The notes: generated by a model not told the origin, from the sequence alone. Numbered from the stretch's first letter, positions 54,030-63,866 are shown. The stretch is 64,000 bases of DNA from CAYQNU01 sp964419055 (GCA_964419055.1 CAYQNU010000017.1:24086-88085), one strand, 5' to 3'. Numbers and translations: made by a program.

Positions 54030-55277
54030 TTATGATATAGGTAATTCATTTGAAAATAATGTTCGTGCTAACTTTGCCTTCAATAACGTTTCATCAAATT
54101 CTTTTTCAGGATTAGATGCATTGGTAATGGCACTTCCTACCGAATAGGTTAAATTTCTATTTGAACTGTTATACAAGAAAGTTCGAATAATAACATTAAA
54201 ATCAGCATCTCCAGAGGGAGAAATGTAACCCAAACTCCCCGAATAAACGCCTCTTTTGGTAGCCTCTAATTCATCAATTATCTCCATAGACCTAATTTTT
54301 GGCACACCCGTCATGGAGCCCATAGGAAAAAGAGCTTTAAAAACGGAAACCAAATCACAATCCTCTATCATTTCACAAGAAACCGTACTAATCATTTGGT
54401 GTAAGGTATCAAAAGTATAAATTTCGCAAAGTTCTTCTACTTTCACAGTTCCTTTTTTGGCAATTTTTGATAAATCATTCCTAACCAAATCAACAATCAT
54501 AATATTCTCTCTACGTTCCTTCGGGTCTTGCTGCAATTTCAATTTGAGTTCCTCGTCTTCTTCTAAATCTTTTCCTCTTTTAATAGTCCCTTTAATCGGT
54601 TGAGAGGTAATTTTATTCCCTTCTTTTTTAAAAAATCGTTCAGGGCTAGAACTTAATATAAAGTGTTCTTTTAATTTTACAAAAGCTGAAAATGAAGCTC
54701 TAGATTGACTATTGAATTTTACATACAACTCCCAAGGATTTATAGCTAAATCTGAAATTGAAAAATCATAACAAAAATTCAATTCATAAATATCCCCCAA
54801 TTGAATGTGCTGCTGAACACGTTCTATTTGATTTATATAAACCTCTTTGGTTATATTCGATATTAACTGACCCGAAATTGTAGTATTTTCAAATTGTTCT
54901 GCTTCTCTAAGCATTTCATTAAATAATTCCAAATGACTCAGATTACCAGAAATTAAATGAGGATTTGCAGCATCGGATGGCACATGAATAACGGTTTCAG
55001 GAACCACAAATTGAAGAACAGGAAAATTAAGATTCGAAGGATTATTAGATGAAGAATCCTCAATGTCATTTTTTAAATCATAACTCAAATAACCAAAAAC
55101 ATATTCACCTTTATGCAACTTAAGAAATGTTCTTAACTGCTCAAAAGCACCTTTTGGCTCGTCTAAAATTAATGAAAATTTGCATCCAACAGCCACTAAA
55201 CCATCCGAATGATAGTTACCGTTTAACCATATAAAATGGTCAATACTATTTAAATAATCTATTTTTTTTTGTTTCAC
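54030..55277 (-). CDS. pabB: Aminodeoxychorismate synthase component I (PabB type)
   Basis: Chorismate-utilising enzyme of folate synthesis, making 4-amino-4-deoxychorismate with a glutamine amidotransferase partner. The 415 residues contain SSSPERFFKK, TSQPIKGTIKRG, RRENIMIVDLVRNDL and SMTGVPKIRSMEIIDELE. The PIKGT sequence, with Lys where anthranilate synthase has Ala/Gly, favours PabB over TrpE. The amidotransferase gene is not adjacent. Cotranscribed with tilS. Confidence 0.88.
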   Translation of the reverse strand: MKQKKIDYLNSIDHFIWLNGNYHSDGLVAVGCKFSLILDEPKGAFEQLRTFLKLHKGEYVFGYLSYDLKNDIEDSSSNNPSNLNFPVLQFVVPETVIHVPSDAANPHLISGNLSHLELFNEMLREAEQFENTTISGQLISNITKEVYINQIERVQQHIQLGDIYELNFCYDFSISDLAINPWELYVKFNSQSRASFSAFVKLKEHFILSSSPERFFKKEGNKITSQPIKGTIKRGKDLEEDEELKLKLQQDPKERRENIMIVDLVRNDLSKIAKKGTVKVEELCEIYTFDTLHQMISTVSCEMIEDCDLVSVFKALFPMGSMTGVPKIRSMEIIDELEATKRGVYSGSLGYISPSGDADFNVIIRTFLYNSSNRNLTYSVGSAITNASNPEKEFDETLLKAKLARTLFSNELPIS

Positions 55278-55351
55278 GATAAAATTTTCATCACATTTGC
55301 AAAGTAATTACATTTTAACGTATTTATCATATTTTATTTAGGATTAAAAAA

Positions 55352-55882
55352 ATGAAAACAAACATCACGTCATTCATCATAGGAGGCTTATTCTTTTTGA
55401 GCAGTTTAATTTTTTTCTCAGCAAAAGTTTCAACTGCAAAATCAAAAGTTGGCAACATAAATACACAAGAATTGTGGGCGTTGATGCCAGAAAAAAAGGT
55501 TGCGGATGAAAAATTAGTCGCCATTGAGCAAGAATTGGTAGCTTTTATAAAAAGCGAGCAAGAGACTTTTAACAAAGGTGTTGCAGCCTACCAAAGAGAC
55601 AGTTCAAAAATGTCGGACATGGTAAAAACTCAAACGTACAATAAATTAGTTCAACAACAAGAAGTTATTAATTCACTTCCTGAACAAGCCAACAAAGAAA
55701 TAGTAAAAAAACAACAAGAATTGTATGATCCAATATTAAAAAAAATGCAAGCAGCTATTGATGCTGTGGCAGCAAAAAATGGATTTGATTACATTATTGA
55801 TGTGAGTTTTGGAAATGTGGTTTACACAAAAAACACTGAAGACAATATTTTACCCTTGGTAAAAACAGAATTGGGTCTATAG
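55352..55882 (+). CDS. OmpH/Skp-like periplasmic chaperone
   Basis: A 176-residue protein with a signal or membrane segment (about 8-27) and the OmpH pattern VGNINTQELWALMPEKKVADEKL, then a long charged coiled coil (about 60-130) and a C-terminal YIIDVSFGNVVYT strand. Skp-type chaperones hold unfolded outer membrane proteins in the periplasm. The family typically has SILYVNTQYI; the variation here is modest. Confidence 0.85.
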   Translation: MKTNITSFIIGGLFFLSSLIFFSAKVSTAKSKVGNINTQELWALMPEKKVADEKLVAIEQELVAFIKSEQETFNKGVAAYQRDSSKMSDMVKTQTYNKLVQQQEVINSLPEQANKEIVKKQQELYDPILKKMQAAIDAVAAKNGFDYIIDVSFGNVVYTKNTEDNILPLVKTELGL

Positions 55883-55910
55883 AATTTGCTCAAATTCAAA
55901 GTTATTTTGA

Positions 55911-55946
55911 TTGAATAAAAATTATACAATCTAAAATTTATATTTG
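55911..55946 (+). promoter_or_regulatory. Candidate promoter for the M14 peptidase gene
   Basis: TATATTTG (55939-55946) matches TAnnTTTG exactly. The nearest TTG (55911-55913) gives a 25-base spacer, slightly longer than usual. The gene starts 71 bases further on. Confidence 0.4.
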
Positions 55947-56017
55947 TCTGCTGAATAAAAAATTGTTTGTACATTTACATTAACCAATGTATTTTAGAAC
56001 ACTCAATTAAATTTTTT

Positions 56018-58510
56018 ATGACTTTTTTTACAAATTATTTTACCGCTATTGCAGTTAATGGTATGTTACTTTTGACGGCAAGTACTTCTTTATTTGCTCA
56101 AGAAAATGTATTGTTGCCCACTCAAAAAGAAACGGGAACACCTGCCAAACAAAAATATTCTAGAGCTCGAATTTATTATGATACTCCTCAGCAGTTTGTT
56201 GCATTAGCTAATCAAGGTATTCCCGTTGATCACGGTACCCATAAGAAAAATTATTACTTCGAGTCTGATTTTTCAAGCAACGAAATTGGAATTGCACGAA
56301 TGATGGGTTTCAATGTTGAAATTATAATCGATGATGTCTCAAGTTATTATAAAGAACGTAATTTATTAAAACCAGAAAGCAAACCCGCGTCAAATGACAG
56401 CGCAGAATCCGTTGGTAATTTAAAAAATGCTTCATGTGGAAATACCAGCTTAACTCCTTATGATACTCCAACCAATTGGGAATTAGGTTCAATGGGAGGT
56501 TTTTACACCTATTCTGAAATGTTGGCCGAATTGGATCAAATGGCAGCTTTATATCCTAATTTAATTACGACTAAAGCACCAATTTCTACTTTTTTGACCA
56601 CGGAAGGAAGACCTATTTATTTTGTAAAAATTTCTGATAATCCAGCAACCGATGAAGCTGAACCAGAAGTGCTGTACGATGCCATACATCATGCTCGCGA
56701 ACCGGTTTCTATGCAACAATTGATTTTTTATATGTGGTATTTGTTAGAGAATTATGCTACAGATACAGAAGTACAAAACATTGTCAATAATTGTGAATTG
56801 TATTTTATACCTGTTTTGAATCCTGATGGCTATGTTTATAATGAAACAACCGACCCATCGGGTGGAGGAATGTGGAGAAAAAACAGAAGAAATAACGGTG
56901 GGGGTAATTATGGCGTAGATAATAATAGAAACTACAGCTACGCTTGGAATACAACAGGCGTATCTTCAAATCCTGGAAATGACACTTATCCAGGCACTGC
57001 GGCTTTTAGTGAGGTTGAAAACCAAGCAATGAAGTGGTTTTGTGAAAATCATAATTTTAAAATTGCCTTAAATAATCACTCTTACGACAACTCTTTATTA
57101 TATCCTTTTGGACACGCTACAGGTTTGCTTACACCTGACAACGCCTATATTGAGGCAGCAACAGCCATTAAAGTAGCTAATAATTCTCTTGGAATGGTGA
57201 ATAAACTGAGTTCAGCTTTGTATCCTGCATCTGGTGACAGTGACGATTGGATGTATGATGGCGATTTAGCCACTAAACCTAAAATATTTGCTTACACTCC
57301 CGAAATCGGAAATGACTCACACGGTTTTTGGCCAGCCGTAAACGATATTGAAACGGTATGCGAAAGTATGGTATACACCAACTTAACCACCGCTAAATTA
57401 GTATTGAATTATGCCACCGTTGAAGATGAAAGTCCGCTTTTTATAAACCACCCAACCGGTCATTTTAAATATACGGTTCAACGTTTAGGTTTGGATTTAC
57501 CCGGTAATTTCACCGTTTCTATTAATCCTTTGTCAAGTAACATAGTATCAGTTGGTGCTCCAAAAAGTCACTTAGGTATGGCTATTATGGAAGCGGATTT
57601 AGATTCAATTAGTTTTACACTTGATCCTACTATCACTTATGGCGATATAATTTCTTATGAGATCATCGTTAATAATGGAATGTATGATGAAAAAGTGAAT
57701 GTTTCTAAAACGTATGGGAGTGCTACAGTTATCGTATCAAATAATGCCAACAGCATGAGCGGTTGGACTGGTACAAGTACTTGGAACATAACAACAACCG
57801 ATTATTTCTCTACTCCGAGTGCTTTTACAGATTCACCTTCTGGAAATTATTCAAGTAATGCCAATAATACAATGACCATGAATGCTACCGTTGATTTAAC
57901 CAATGCAGTGGCTGCATCTGTTACATTTATGGCGAAGTGGGAAATTGAAGACAATTATGATTACGTTCAATTTCAAGTATCGACTAATGGCGGAACCAAT
58001 TGGATTTCGCAATGCGGAAACTATACAAATTTGGGTTCTAGTAATCAGTCTGCTGGAAATCCCTTGTATGATGGAACTCAATTAACTTGGGTAAAAGAAG
58101 AAATTGATTTAAGTGATTATTTAGGTCAACAAGTGAAATTCAGATTCAGATTACGTTCTGATTTTGGCGAGCAGCAAGATGGTTTTTACTTTGATGACTT
58201 TACTGTAAATGCTGTTTATTCAAATACGGGAATTGATGAATTGTCTGAAAACACAATGACCCTTTATCAAAATATGCCAAATCCTTCTACAGGTGATATG
58301 ATGATTCAATATTTATTACCAAGTAGTATTAAAAAAGCTAAATTGGTGATCTATAATGAAATGGGGCAACTGGTTTACGCTACGGAAATCAACAATACCG
58401 ATCGTCAAGCTAATTTGTCTCTTACTAATCTTTCTTCTGGGGTGTATTACTATCAATTGCAATCGAACGATCAACGTTCGGAAACCAAAATGATGGTAAT
58501 TACAAAATAG
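56018..58510 (+). CDS. T9SS-exported M14 zinc carboxypeptidase
   Basis: An 830-residue secreted peptidase starting at ATG 56018 with a signal peptide ending LFAQ. The M14 domain (about 150-465) has zinc ligands His225 and Glu228 in HHAREP and His354 in LNNHSYDN, with catalytic Glu429 in TPEIGND. A PKD-like or beta domain follows, then a MAM/jelly-roll-like domain at about 570-725 (DLSDYLGQQVKFRFRLRSDFG). The T9SS sorting domain (LYQNMPNPSTGDMMIQY ... LSSGVYYYQL) ends it. Predicted cell-surface digestion of peptides. The archaemetzincin gene starts 3 bases after its stop. Confidence 0.92.
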   Translation: MTFFTNYFTAIAVNGMLLLTASTSLFAQENVLLPTQKETGTPAKQKYSRARIYYDTPQQFVALANQGIPVDHGTHKKNYYFESDFSSNEIGIARMMGFNVEIIIDDVSSYYKERNLLKPESKPASNDSAESVGNLKNASCGNTSLTPYDTPTNWELGSMGGFYTYSEMLAELDQMAALYPNLITTKAPISTFLTTEGRPIYFVKISDNPATDEAEPEVLYDAIHHAREPVSMQQLIFYMWYLLENYATDTEVQNIVNNCELYFIPVLNPDGYVYNETTDPSGGGMWRKNRRNNGGGNYGVDNNRNYSYAWNTTGVSSNPGNDTYPGTAAFSEVENQAMKWFCENHNFKIALNNHSYDNSLLYPFGHATGLLTPDNAYIEAATAIKVANNSLGMVNKLSSALYPASGDSDDWMYDGDLATKPKIFAYTPEIGNDSHGFWPAVNDIETVCESMVYTNLTTAKLVLNYATVEDESPLFINHPTGHFKYTVQRLGLDLPGNFTVSINPLSSNIVSVGAPKSHLGMAIMEADLDSISFTLDPTITYGDIISYEIIVNNGMYDEKVNVSKTYGSATVIVSNNANSMSGWTGTSTWNITTTDYFSTPSAFTDSPSGNYSSNANNTMTMNATVDLTNAVAASVTFMAKWEIEDNYDYVQFQVSTNGGTNWISQCGNYTNLGSSNQSAGNPLYDGTQLTWVKEEIDLSDYLGQQVKFRFRLRSDFGEQQDGFYFDDFTVNAVYSNTGIDELSENTMTLYQNMPNPSTGDMMIQYLLPSSIKKAKLVIYNEMGQLVYATEINNTDRQANLSLTNLSSGVYYYQLQSNDQRSETKMMVITK

Positions 58511-58513
58511 AAA

Positions 58514-59209
58514 ATGCTGAGAAAAACGGCATTTGTTAAGCGGATTTCCCTTCTTATTCTAGGAGTGTCGGGCTCACTTTTGATGTACTCATGTGAGATA
58601 AACAGCTATGATGCTCCCGATGAAAGCACAGTAGTGGCTATTCAGCCTTTTATAGGGTTTTCGTTGGAATATGCGGATACCGTAAAGCATACAGTTATGG
58701 AAATGTATGGTGTGCAAGCTCAAGTATTAGACCCAATTGACATACCTCAAACAGCCTTTGTGAACATTAAATCTCCGCGATATAGGGCAGATACATTGAT
58801 CCATTTTTTAAAAAATGATATATTATTTGCTAAACATGACCACGTTATTGGATTGATTTCAAAAGATATTTCAACCACTAAGTACAGTGATTTTAAGAAT
58901 AAAATTATAAAAGAACCTGTTAGTAAGTATACCGATTGGGGAATTTTTGGTTTAGGCTTCATGCCCGGTAAAAGCTGCATCGTTTCAAGTTATCGCTTAG
59001 AAATGGATGTGACTAAAGAACAGTTTGTAGCCCGTTTAAAAAAAGTGAGTTGCCACGAATTGGGTCATAATTTTGGTTTGCCCCATTGTCCAAATAAAAC
59101 ATGTATTATGCAAGATGCTGCTGAAACCATCAAAACCATTGATAACGTTTCGCTTCACCTGTGTGATGAGTGTAAAGCAAAAATTGGAATACCGAAGGGT
59201 TCTGAATAA
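58514..59209 (+). CDS. Archaemetzincin-family metallopeptidase, lipoprotein
   Basis: A 231-residue predicted lipoprotein (lipobox LMYSC, Cys about residue 27). The zinc motif HELGHNFGLPHC is followed by four residues, then CIM, then 17 residues, then CDEC. That exactly fits the archaemetzincin signature HExxHxxGxxHCx4CxMx17CxxC, with the Met of the Met-turn in CIM. Archaemetzincins are usually intracellular aminopeptidases; the lipid anchor here suggests an envelope role. It follows the M14 gene by three bases, so both are likely cotranscribed. Confidence 0.85.
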   Translation: MLRKTAFVKRISLLILGVSGSLLMYSCEINSYDAPDESTVVAIQPFIGFSLEYADTVKHTVMEMYGVQAQVLDPIDIPQTAFVNIKSPRYRADTLIHFLKNDILFAKHDHVIGLISKDISTTKYSDFKNKIIKEPVSKYTDWGIFGLGFMPGKSCIVSSYRLEMDVTKEQFVARLKKVSCHELGHNFGLPHCPNKTCIMQDAAETIKTIDNVSLHLCDECKAKIGIPKGSE

Positions 59210-59324
59210 TAAAGCAACCCGTTTCTTTATGAATTCGACATTTGAGTTCTGGTTCAAATCGCCTAAAATAAGTATCCAATTCATTTTCTCCTCTTCATTT
59301 TCCTAGATGATAACATATCCGTAT

Positions 59325-59332
59325 TATCTTTG
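59325..59332 (+). promoter_or_regulatory. Candidate -7 element for tgt
   Basis: TATCTTTG, an exact match, 27 bases before the tgt ATG. No clear -33 TTG. Confidence 0.4.
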
Positions 59333-59358
59333 TGAGTTGATAATTCATAAATTCAAAA

Positions 59359-60489
59359 ATGAAATTTACCTTACTTCAAACAGATACACATAGCAAAGCA
59401 CGGGCAGGAGTTATTGAAACCGACCATGGCACTATAGAAACACCTATATTTATGCCCGTAGGTACAGCTGGCACGGTTAAGGGTGTTCATCAACACGAGT
59501 TAAAAGAAGATATTCAAGCTCAAATAATTTTAGGGAATACCTATCATTTATTTATGCGACCTGGTTTGGATGTTATTGAAAAAGCAGGTGGTTTGCACAA
59601 ATTTAATGGATGGGACCAACCCATACTTACCGATTCAGGTGGGTATCAAGTGTATTCCCTTGCCGGAACTCGTAAAATAAAAGAAGAAGGTGTAACATTC
59701 CAATCTCATATTGATGGCTCTAGACATATGTTCTCACCTGAAGGAGTTATGGATATTCAACGTACAATTGGCGCTGATATCATCATGGCCTTTGATGAAT
59801 GTACACCTTATCCTTGTGAATATGGTTATGCCAAACGATCTATGCACATGACCCATAGATGGCTTAAAAGATGCTGTGAGCGTTTTGATCAAACCGAAGG
59901 CAAGTATGGCTATAGTCAAACCCTTTTTCCCATAGTTCAAGGAAGCGTTTACAAGGATTTAAGAAAAGAATCTGCCGAGAAAATAGCCTCTTTTGAACGT
60001 GAAGGAAATGCCATAGGCGGGTTATCTGTGGGTGAGCCACACGAAGATTTATATGAAATGACCAACTTAGTTACGGATATTCTTCCAAAAGACAAACCAC
60101 GTTACCTTATGGGAGTGGGAACTCCCGAAAATATTATTGAAGCCATCGGTCTAGGCATTGACATGTTTGACTGCGTAATGCCCACTCGAAATGCACGCAA
60201 CGGTATGTTGTTTACCAGTGAAGGATTTATTAATATTCGCAATAAAAAATGGGAGTCGTGTTTTGAACCACTCGATCCAAATGGCACCAGTTATGTAGAT
60301 AGTTTTTACAGCAAAGCTTATGTTCGACATTTAACCGTTTCTAAGGAACTGTTAGCTGCACAAATTTGTAGTATACACAATTTAGCTTTTTATTTGTGGT
60401 TAGTTAAGGAAGCTCGAAAACACATTCTTGCAGGAGATTTTACGGCTTGGAAAAATGCCATGGTACCCAAATTAACTACTCGATTGTAG
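59359..60489 (+). CDS. tgt: Queuine/preQ1 tRNA-ribosyltransferase Tgt (no CxCxxC zinc motif)
   Basis: Exchanges G34 for preQ1 in tRNAs with GUN anticodons. The 376 residues include the nucleophile/acid region DSGGYQVYSL, FDECTPYPCEYGYAKRSM, the substrate-binding GGLSVGEPHEDLYEM and the catalytic FDCVMPTRNARNG. Where most Tgt proteins have the zinc ligands CxCxxC before YSRAYIRHL, this one has DPNGTSYVDSFYSKAYVRHL, so the three Cys are absent while the following His region is kept. To my recollection other Bacteroidota Tgt share this. Confidence 0.95.
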   Translation: MKFTLLQTDTHSKARAGVIETDHGTIETPIFMPVGTAGTVKGVHQHELKEDIQAQIILGNTYHLFMRPGLDVIEKAGGLHKFNGWDQPILTDSGGYQVYSLAGTRKIKEEGVTFQSHIDGSRHMFSPEGVMDIQRTIGADIIMAFDECTPYPCEYGYAKRSMHMTHRWLKRCCERFDQTEGKYGYSQTLFPIVQGSVYKDLRKESAEKIASFEREGNAIGGLSVGEPHEDLYEMTNLVTDILPKDKPRYLMGVGTPENIIEAIGLGIDMFDCVMPTRNARNGMLFTSEGFINIRNKKWESCFEPLDPNGTSYVDSFYSKAYVRHLTVSKELLAAQICSIHNLAFYLWLVKEARKHILAGDFTAWKNAMVPKLTTRL

Positions 60490-60500
60490 GTTTAATACTA

Positions 60501-61652
60501 TTGAAAAAGCTCGATTTATATATCGCAAAAAAATTCTTAGGCACCTTCATCTTTATGATATTGGTGGTAATGAGTATTGCAATTGTTATTGACATAAGCG
60601 AACGCTTAAGAGAGTTCACTAAACCCGAATCAGAGCTTACGGCATTTCAAATTGCAACGGAATACTATCCTTATTTTTTCATTCATTACGTCAATCTTTT
60701 TAGCTCATTAATTATCTTTTTGGCCGTACTTTTTTTTACCAGTGTTATGGCTACTCGAAGTGAAATTATAGCCATTTTGAGTAATGGAGTTAGTTTTAAT
60801 CGTTTTGCTCGGCCATTTTTGGTGGTGAGTACCTTGTTACTTTTGATTGCATTGGTTTCTAATCATTATTTAGTGCCTCACGCTAACAAAAAACGTATTG
60901 ATTTTGAAAATAGATATATTTGGACTTCTGCGCTAATATCCAATACCAATTTAGAAATAAATGACTCCACTATTGTTCATTTTAACTCCTATACTCCGAG
61001 CAATCAAACCGTAAATCGTTTTTGGATAGAAACCTGGAAATATGACGAAAAAGGACTCTATTCAATGGTCAAAGATATTCAAGTAGCCACAGCAATTGGT
61101 GACACCGTTTCCAACCAATGGACATTACAAAATGTTTTTATGCGCACTATTGACGACTCTGTAGAGACTGTACAACAAATTGCATTAATCGATACTATTC
61201 TGCCCTTTAATATTAAAGAATTAGGTGTAATTAATAATTCATTGGAAGCGATGACCACAGGTGAGTTGATGAAATATCGAGATAAACAAAAAGCCAGAGG
61301 CGCCACCAATGTAACTCAAATTGAAATCATATTATATGAACGAACTGCTCTTCCATTTGCTACCTATATTCTCACTTTGATAGCCTTGGCTGTAGCCTCC
61401 CGCAAAAGTAGAGAAGGTGTTGGTAAAAGTTTAGCCATCGGACTCATTATTAGTTTTGTGTACATATTCACTATGAAAATGACATCAGTGGCTGCCACCA
61501 ATGTTGGCTTAGCCCCCTATTTAGCGGTTTGGGTGCCGAATGCTCTATTTTTACTAATTGCATTAATGCTGTACTTTAGTAGGGTTAGGAATGAAGAGCC
61601 AGTTAATCCATTTATGGAAATTATAAAACGATTTTTACCTAAGAAAAATTAA
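60501..61652 (+). CDS. lptG: LptF/LptG family lipopolysaccharide export permease (TTG start)
   Basis: A 383-residue permease of the LptB2FG complex that extracts LPS from the inner membrane. TTG at 60501 opens MKKLDLYIAKKFLGTF. An in-frame ATG at 60447 lies inside tgt and is rejected. Three N-terminal helices (about 12-32, 55-80, 97-120), a periplasmic beta-jellyroll (about 125-265) and three C-terminal helices follow. It begins 11 bases after tgt and 5 bases before a glycosyltransferase. LptF versus LptG cannot be settled from sequence alone. Confidence 0.88.
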   Translation: MKKLDLYIAKKFLGTFIFMILVVMSIAIVIDISERLREFTKPESELTAFQIATEYYPYFFIHYVNLFSSLIIFLAVLFFTSVMATRSEIIAILSNGVSFNRFARPFLVVSTLLLLIALVSNHYLVPHANKKRIDFENRYIWTSALISNTNLEINDSTIVHFNSYTPSNQTVNRFWIETWKYDEKGLYSMVKDIQVATAIGDTVSNQWTLQNVFMRTIDDSVETVQQIALIDTILPFNIKELGVINNSLEAMTTGELMKYRDKQKARGATNVTQIEIILYERTALPFATYILTLIALAVASRKSREGVGKSLAIGLIISFVYIFTMKMTSVAATNVGLAPYLAVWVPNALFLLIALMLYFSRVRNEEPVNPFMEIIKRFLPKKN

Positions 61653-61657
61653 CAAGG

Positions 61658-62629
61658 ATGGAAAGCGTTCAACCTTCTATTTCGGTAGTTATTCCCAATT
61701 ATAATGGGAAAAAGCTCTTAGAAAAAAATCTACCTCATGTTTATACAGCACTTCAAAGTTCTCGCATAACCGACTTTGAAATCATCATCAGTGACGATGC
61801 ATCTAAAGATGACTCGGTGGAATTTATTAAAACCAGATACCCTTCCATTATACTTATTGAAAGCATTGCAAACGTTGGTTTTGGTGGCAATTGCAACCGA
61901 GCCATTCTGAAAACAACGAAAGAGATGGTGTTTTTGCTCAATTCTGATGTGCAACTCACCGATGGTTATTTTATTCACTTGACAGACTATTTCAACAACG
62001 CCAACTGTTTTGGAGTAATGGGATCTATTTGGGATGAATCCTTAACTCATTTGCAAGACGCAGCAAAATACCCTTCCTATTCGTTTGCTAAAATAAATGG
62101 TGCAACTAATTTTAAATATGAAAATAAAGAAGCCAGTAGTTTAAGCTTTTTTCTTTCTGGAGCTAATGCCTTAATTAATAGAGAAAAATTACTGCAATTA
62201 AACGGTTTTGAAGAAGCGTTTAACCCCTATTATTTTGAAGATTTGGATCTAGGTATTCGAGCGTGGAAACACGGTTTTCAATGTTTCTTCGAACCCAAAG
62301 CTATGTGCATACACCCTTTATCCTCCACCATCAAACAAGAACCATCGGATAAAGTAAAAACCATCGTTGAACGCAATCGAATACTCATTCATTACTTTCA
62401 TTTACCGGCAAATGAATGGTTCTTTTATCAACTAAAAGTTATCTTTAAAGCGTATTTCAAGGCATTTTTTGGCAAAAAACAACTCTTAAAAAGTTGGCAA
62501 ATGTTTACAGTTATGAAACCAAGTTTGAATGAAAAAAGAACAACTTTCCAAAAGTCACCCATTCAACTTAAAGACATTAAAAACACTATTGAAAACAGTT
62601 TGAAAGGAGAGAAGATTGGGAAGTTTTAA
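61658..62629 (+). CDS. Family 2 glycosyltransferase
   Basis: A 323-residue GT-A fold enzyme: ISVVIPNYNGKKLLEKNLP near residue 7, SDDASKDDSVEF, the DxD-equivalent LLNSDVQLTDG near 95, and YFEDLDLGIRAWKHGF near 195. No membrane helices. Likely transfers a sugar in surface polysaccharide or glycoprotein synthesis; the acceptor is unknown. Cotranscribed with lptG, 5 bases apart. Confidence 0.9.
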   Translation: MESVQPSISVVIPNYNGKKLLEKNLPHVYTALQSSRITDFEIIISDDASKDDSVEFIKTRYPSIILIESIANVGFGGNCNRAILKTTKEMVFLLNSDVQLTDGYFIHLTDYFNNANCFGVMGSIWDESLTHLQDAAKYPSYSFAKINGATNFKYENKEASSLSFFLSGANALINREKLLQLNGFEEAFNPYYFEDLDLGIRAWKHGFQCFFEPKAMCIHPLSSTIKQEPSDKVKTIVERNRILIHYFHLPANEWFFYQLKVIFKAYFKAFFGKKQLLKSWQMFTVMKPSLNEKRTTFQKSPIQLKDIKNTIENSLKGEKIGKF

Positions 62630-62666
62630 TTAAATCACAACTCCATTAAGATTAAAATCTTTCTAA

Positions 62667-63866
62667 TTATTCGAGTATCAATTTATATTCTGTTTCTTTA
62701 ATAAATTTTCCTAACGAATCATATTCAATTATCTTGTATTTTTTATTATCAAAATCGTATTCATATTTACTTTCTGAAAAAAAATGTAACACTTTATCGT
62801 CCGAATAAAAATATTTCTTTATATTAATATATAAAGAACCCATTTTCGTTACCTTATAGCATTTTCCTTTTATAAAATTTCCTTTTTCATCTTTTGCTTC
62901 ATAATAAGAAGTTACAAAACTGGCTCCATTTTCATAAACTCTTGTTATTCTTTCTTTTCCATAAAATTTAATAAATTTTTGATCTATAGTTTCACTAAAA
63001 CTTGAATATATTTTTTCCTTTATATATTTAATGCTTGGATTATTATTCTCATAATTTAAAATCAATACGGTATCTTTTTTTGTATCAAAGAAAGTCCAAG
63101 TATCAATTTTATTACCTTCTTTATATTTTCTTCTTTCTGCAACGGAACCATCAATATAATAAAAAGTAAAATCTCCATCCAATCTTGAATTAATCATACT
63201 GCCTTTGCAAAGAACAAGTGTATCGTAATAATAAATAGTAAAATCTCCATTTAATGGTAACATAATTTTTTCATTAAATGTTGTATTATTATAACTTTCA
63301 AAATCCTTTGAAATATTAACATTATTGAATTTATAACTTAGAGAATTATAATCTGATTTATTCATTTTCCCTAATTTATGTGCAAATACATATTCGGGGT
63401 AAGGAGGACCTGTAAAATAAACTTTTTCAATAGTTGGCTTTAACAAAAGTTCCAAATCAAAATGGCTTATGTCATATGAATATATTACTTTTTTAAGGGA
63501 ACTATAGTTTGCTAATGCCGCAAAAAACGCACTTTCATTTATGTTTGGTTGCCAGAAAGATTCTTTGTAAATTTTAATTTCTTCTATAGATTTAAAAAAC
63601 TCAAAATTGGAAGTGATTTCTTTTAATGTTAAAATTATATCTTCAGTACAGTTATTTACTTCTGTAGGTCCATTTAAATTCAATATTTTCACTCCCCTAA
63701 TGTTAAGTAGATCATTAGGAATGCTACACCCAATAGTTAGTTCTTTTAAATTTATCAGTGAATTTAAATCAACAAGAGGTAAATAATATTCATGAAATTG
63801 GTAGGATACATCAATATATTCCACTTTACTCAACTCTTCTTTGGACATTATAGATAACTTGTACAA
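62667..63866 (-). CDS. Hypothetical secreted protein with MORN/YwqK-like repeats and a defective start
   Basis: About 399 residues if a TTG at 63866 is used. The first ATG is at 63848. The N-terminal region has leucine-rich-like strands (LKELTIGCSIPNDLLNIRGVKILNL) and the middle has repeats of the MORN/YwqK type (NGDFTIYYYDTLVLCKGSM, DGDFTFYYIDGSV, YKEGNKIDTWTFF). The frame remains open upstream to 63962 and encodes a signal-peptide-like stretch (KHIIFLFLFNLSVQITIAQ), but the codon where ATG is expected (63939-63941) is ATC. The gene may be decaying, use a rare start, or carry an error. Function unknown. Confidence 0.6.
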   Translation of the reverse strand: MYKLSIMSKEELSKVEYIDVSYQFHEYYLPLVDLNSLINLKELTIGCSIPNDLLNIRGVKILNLNGPTEVNNCTEDIILTLKEITSNFEFFKSIEEIKIYKESFWQPNINESAFFAALANYSSLKKVIYSYDISHFDLELLLKPTIEKVYFTGPPYPEYVFAHKLGKMNKSDYNSLSYKFNNVNISKDFESYNNTTFNEKIMLPLNGDFTIYYYDTLVLCKGSMINSRLDGDFTFYYIDGSVAERRKYKEGNKIDTWTFFDTKKDTVLILNYENNNPSIKYIKEKIYSSFSETIDQKFIKFYGKERITRVYENGASFVTSYYEAKDEKGNFIKGKCYKVTKMGSLYINIKKYFYSDDKVLHFFSESKYEYDFDNKKYKIIEYDSLGKFIKETEYKLILE

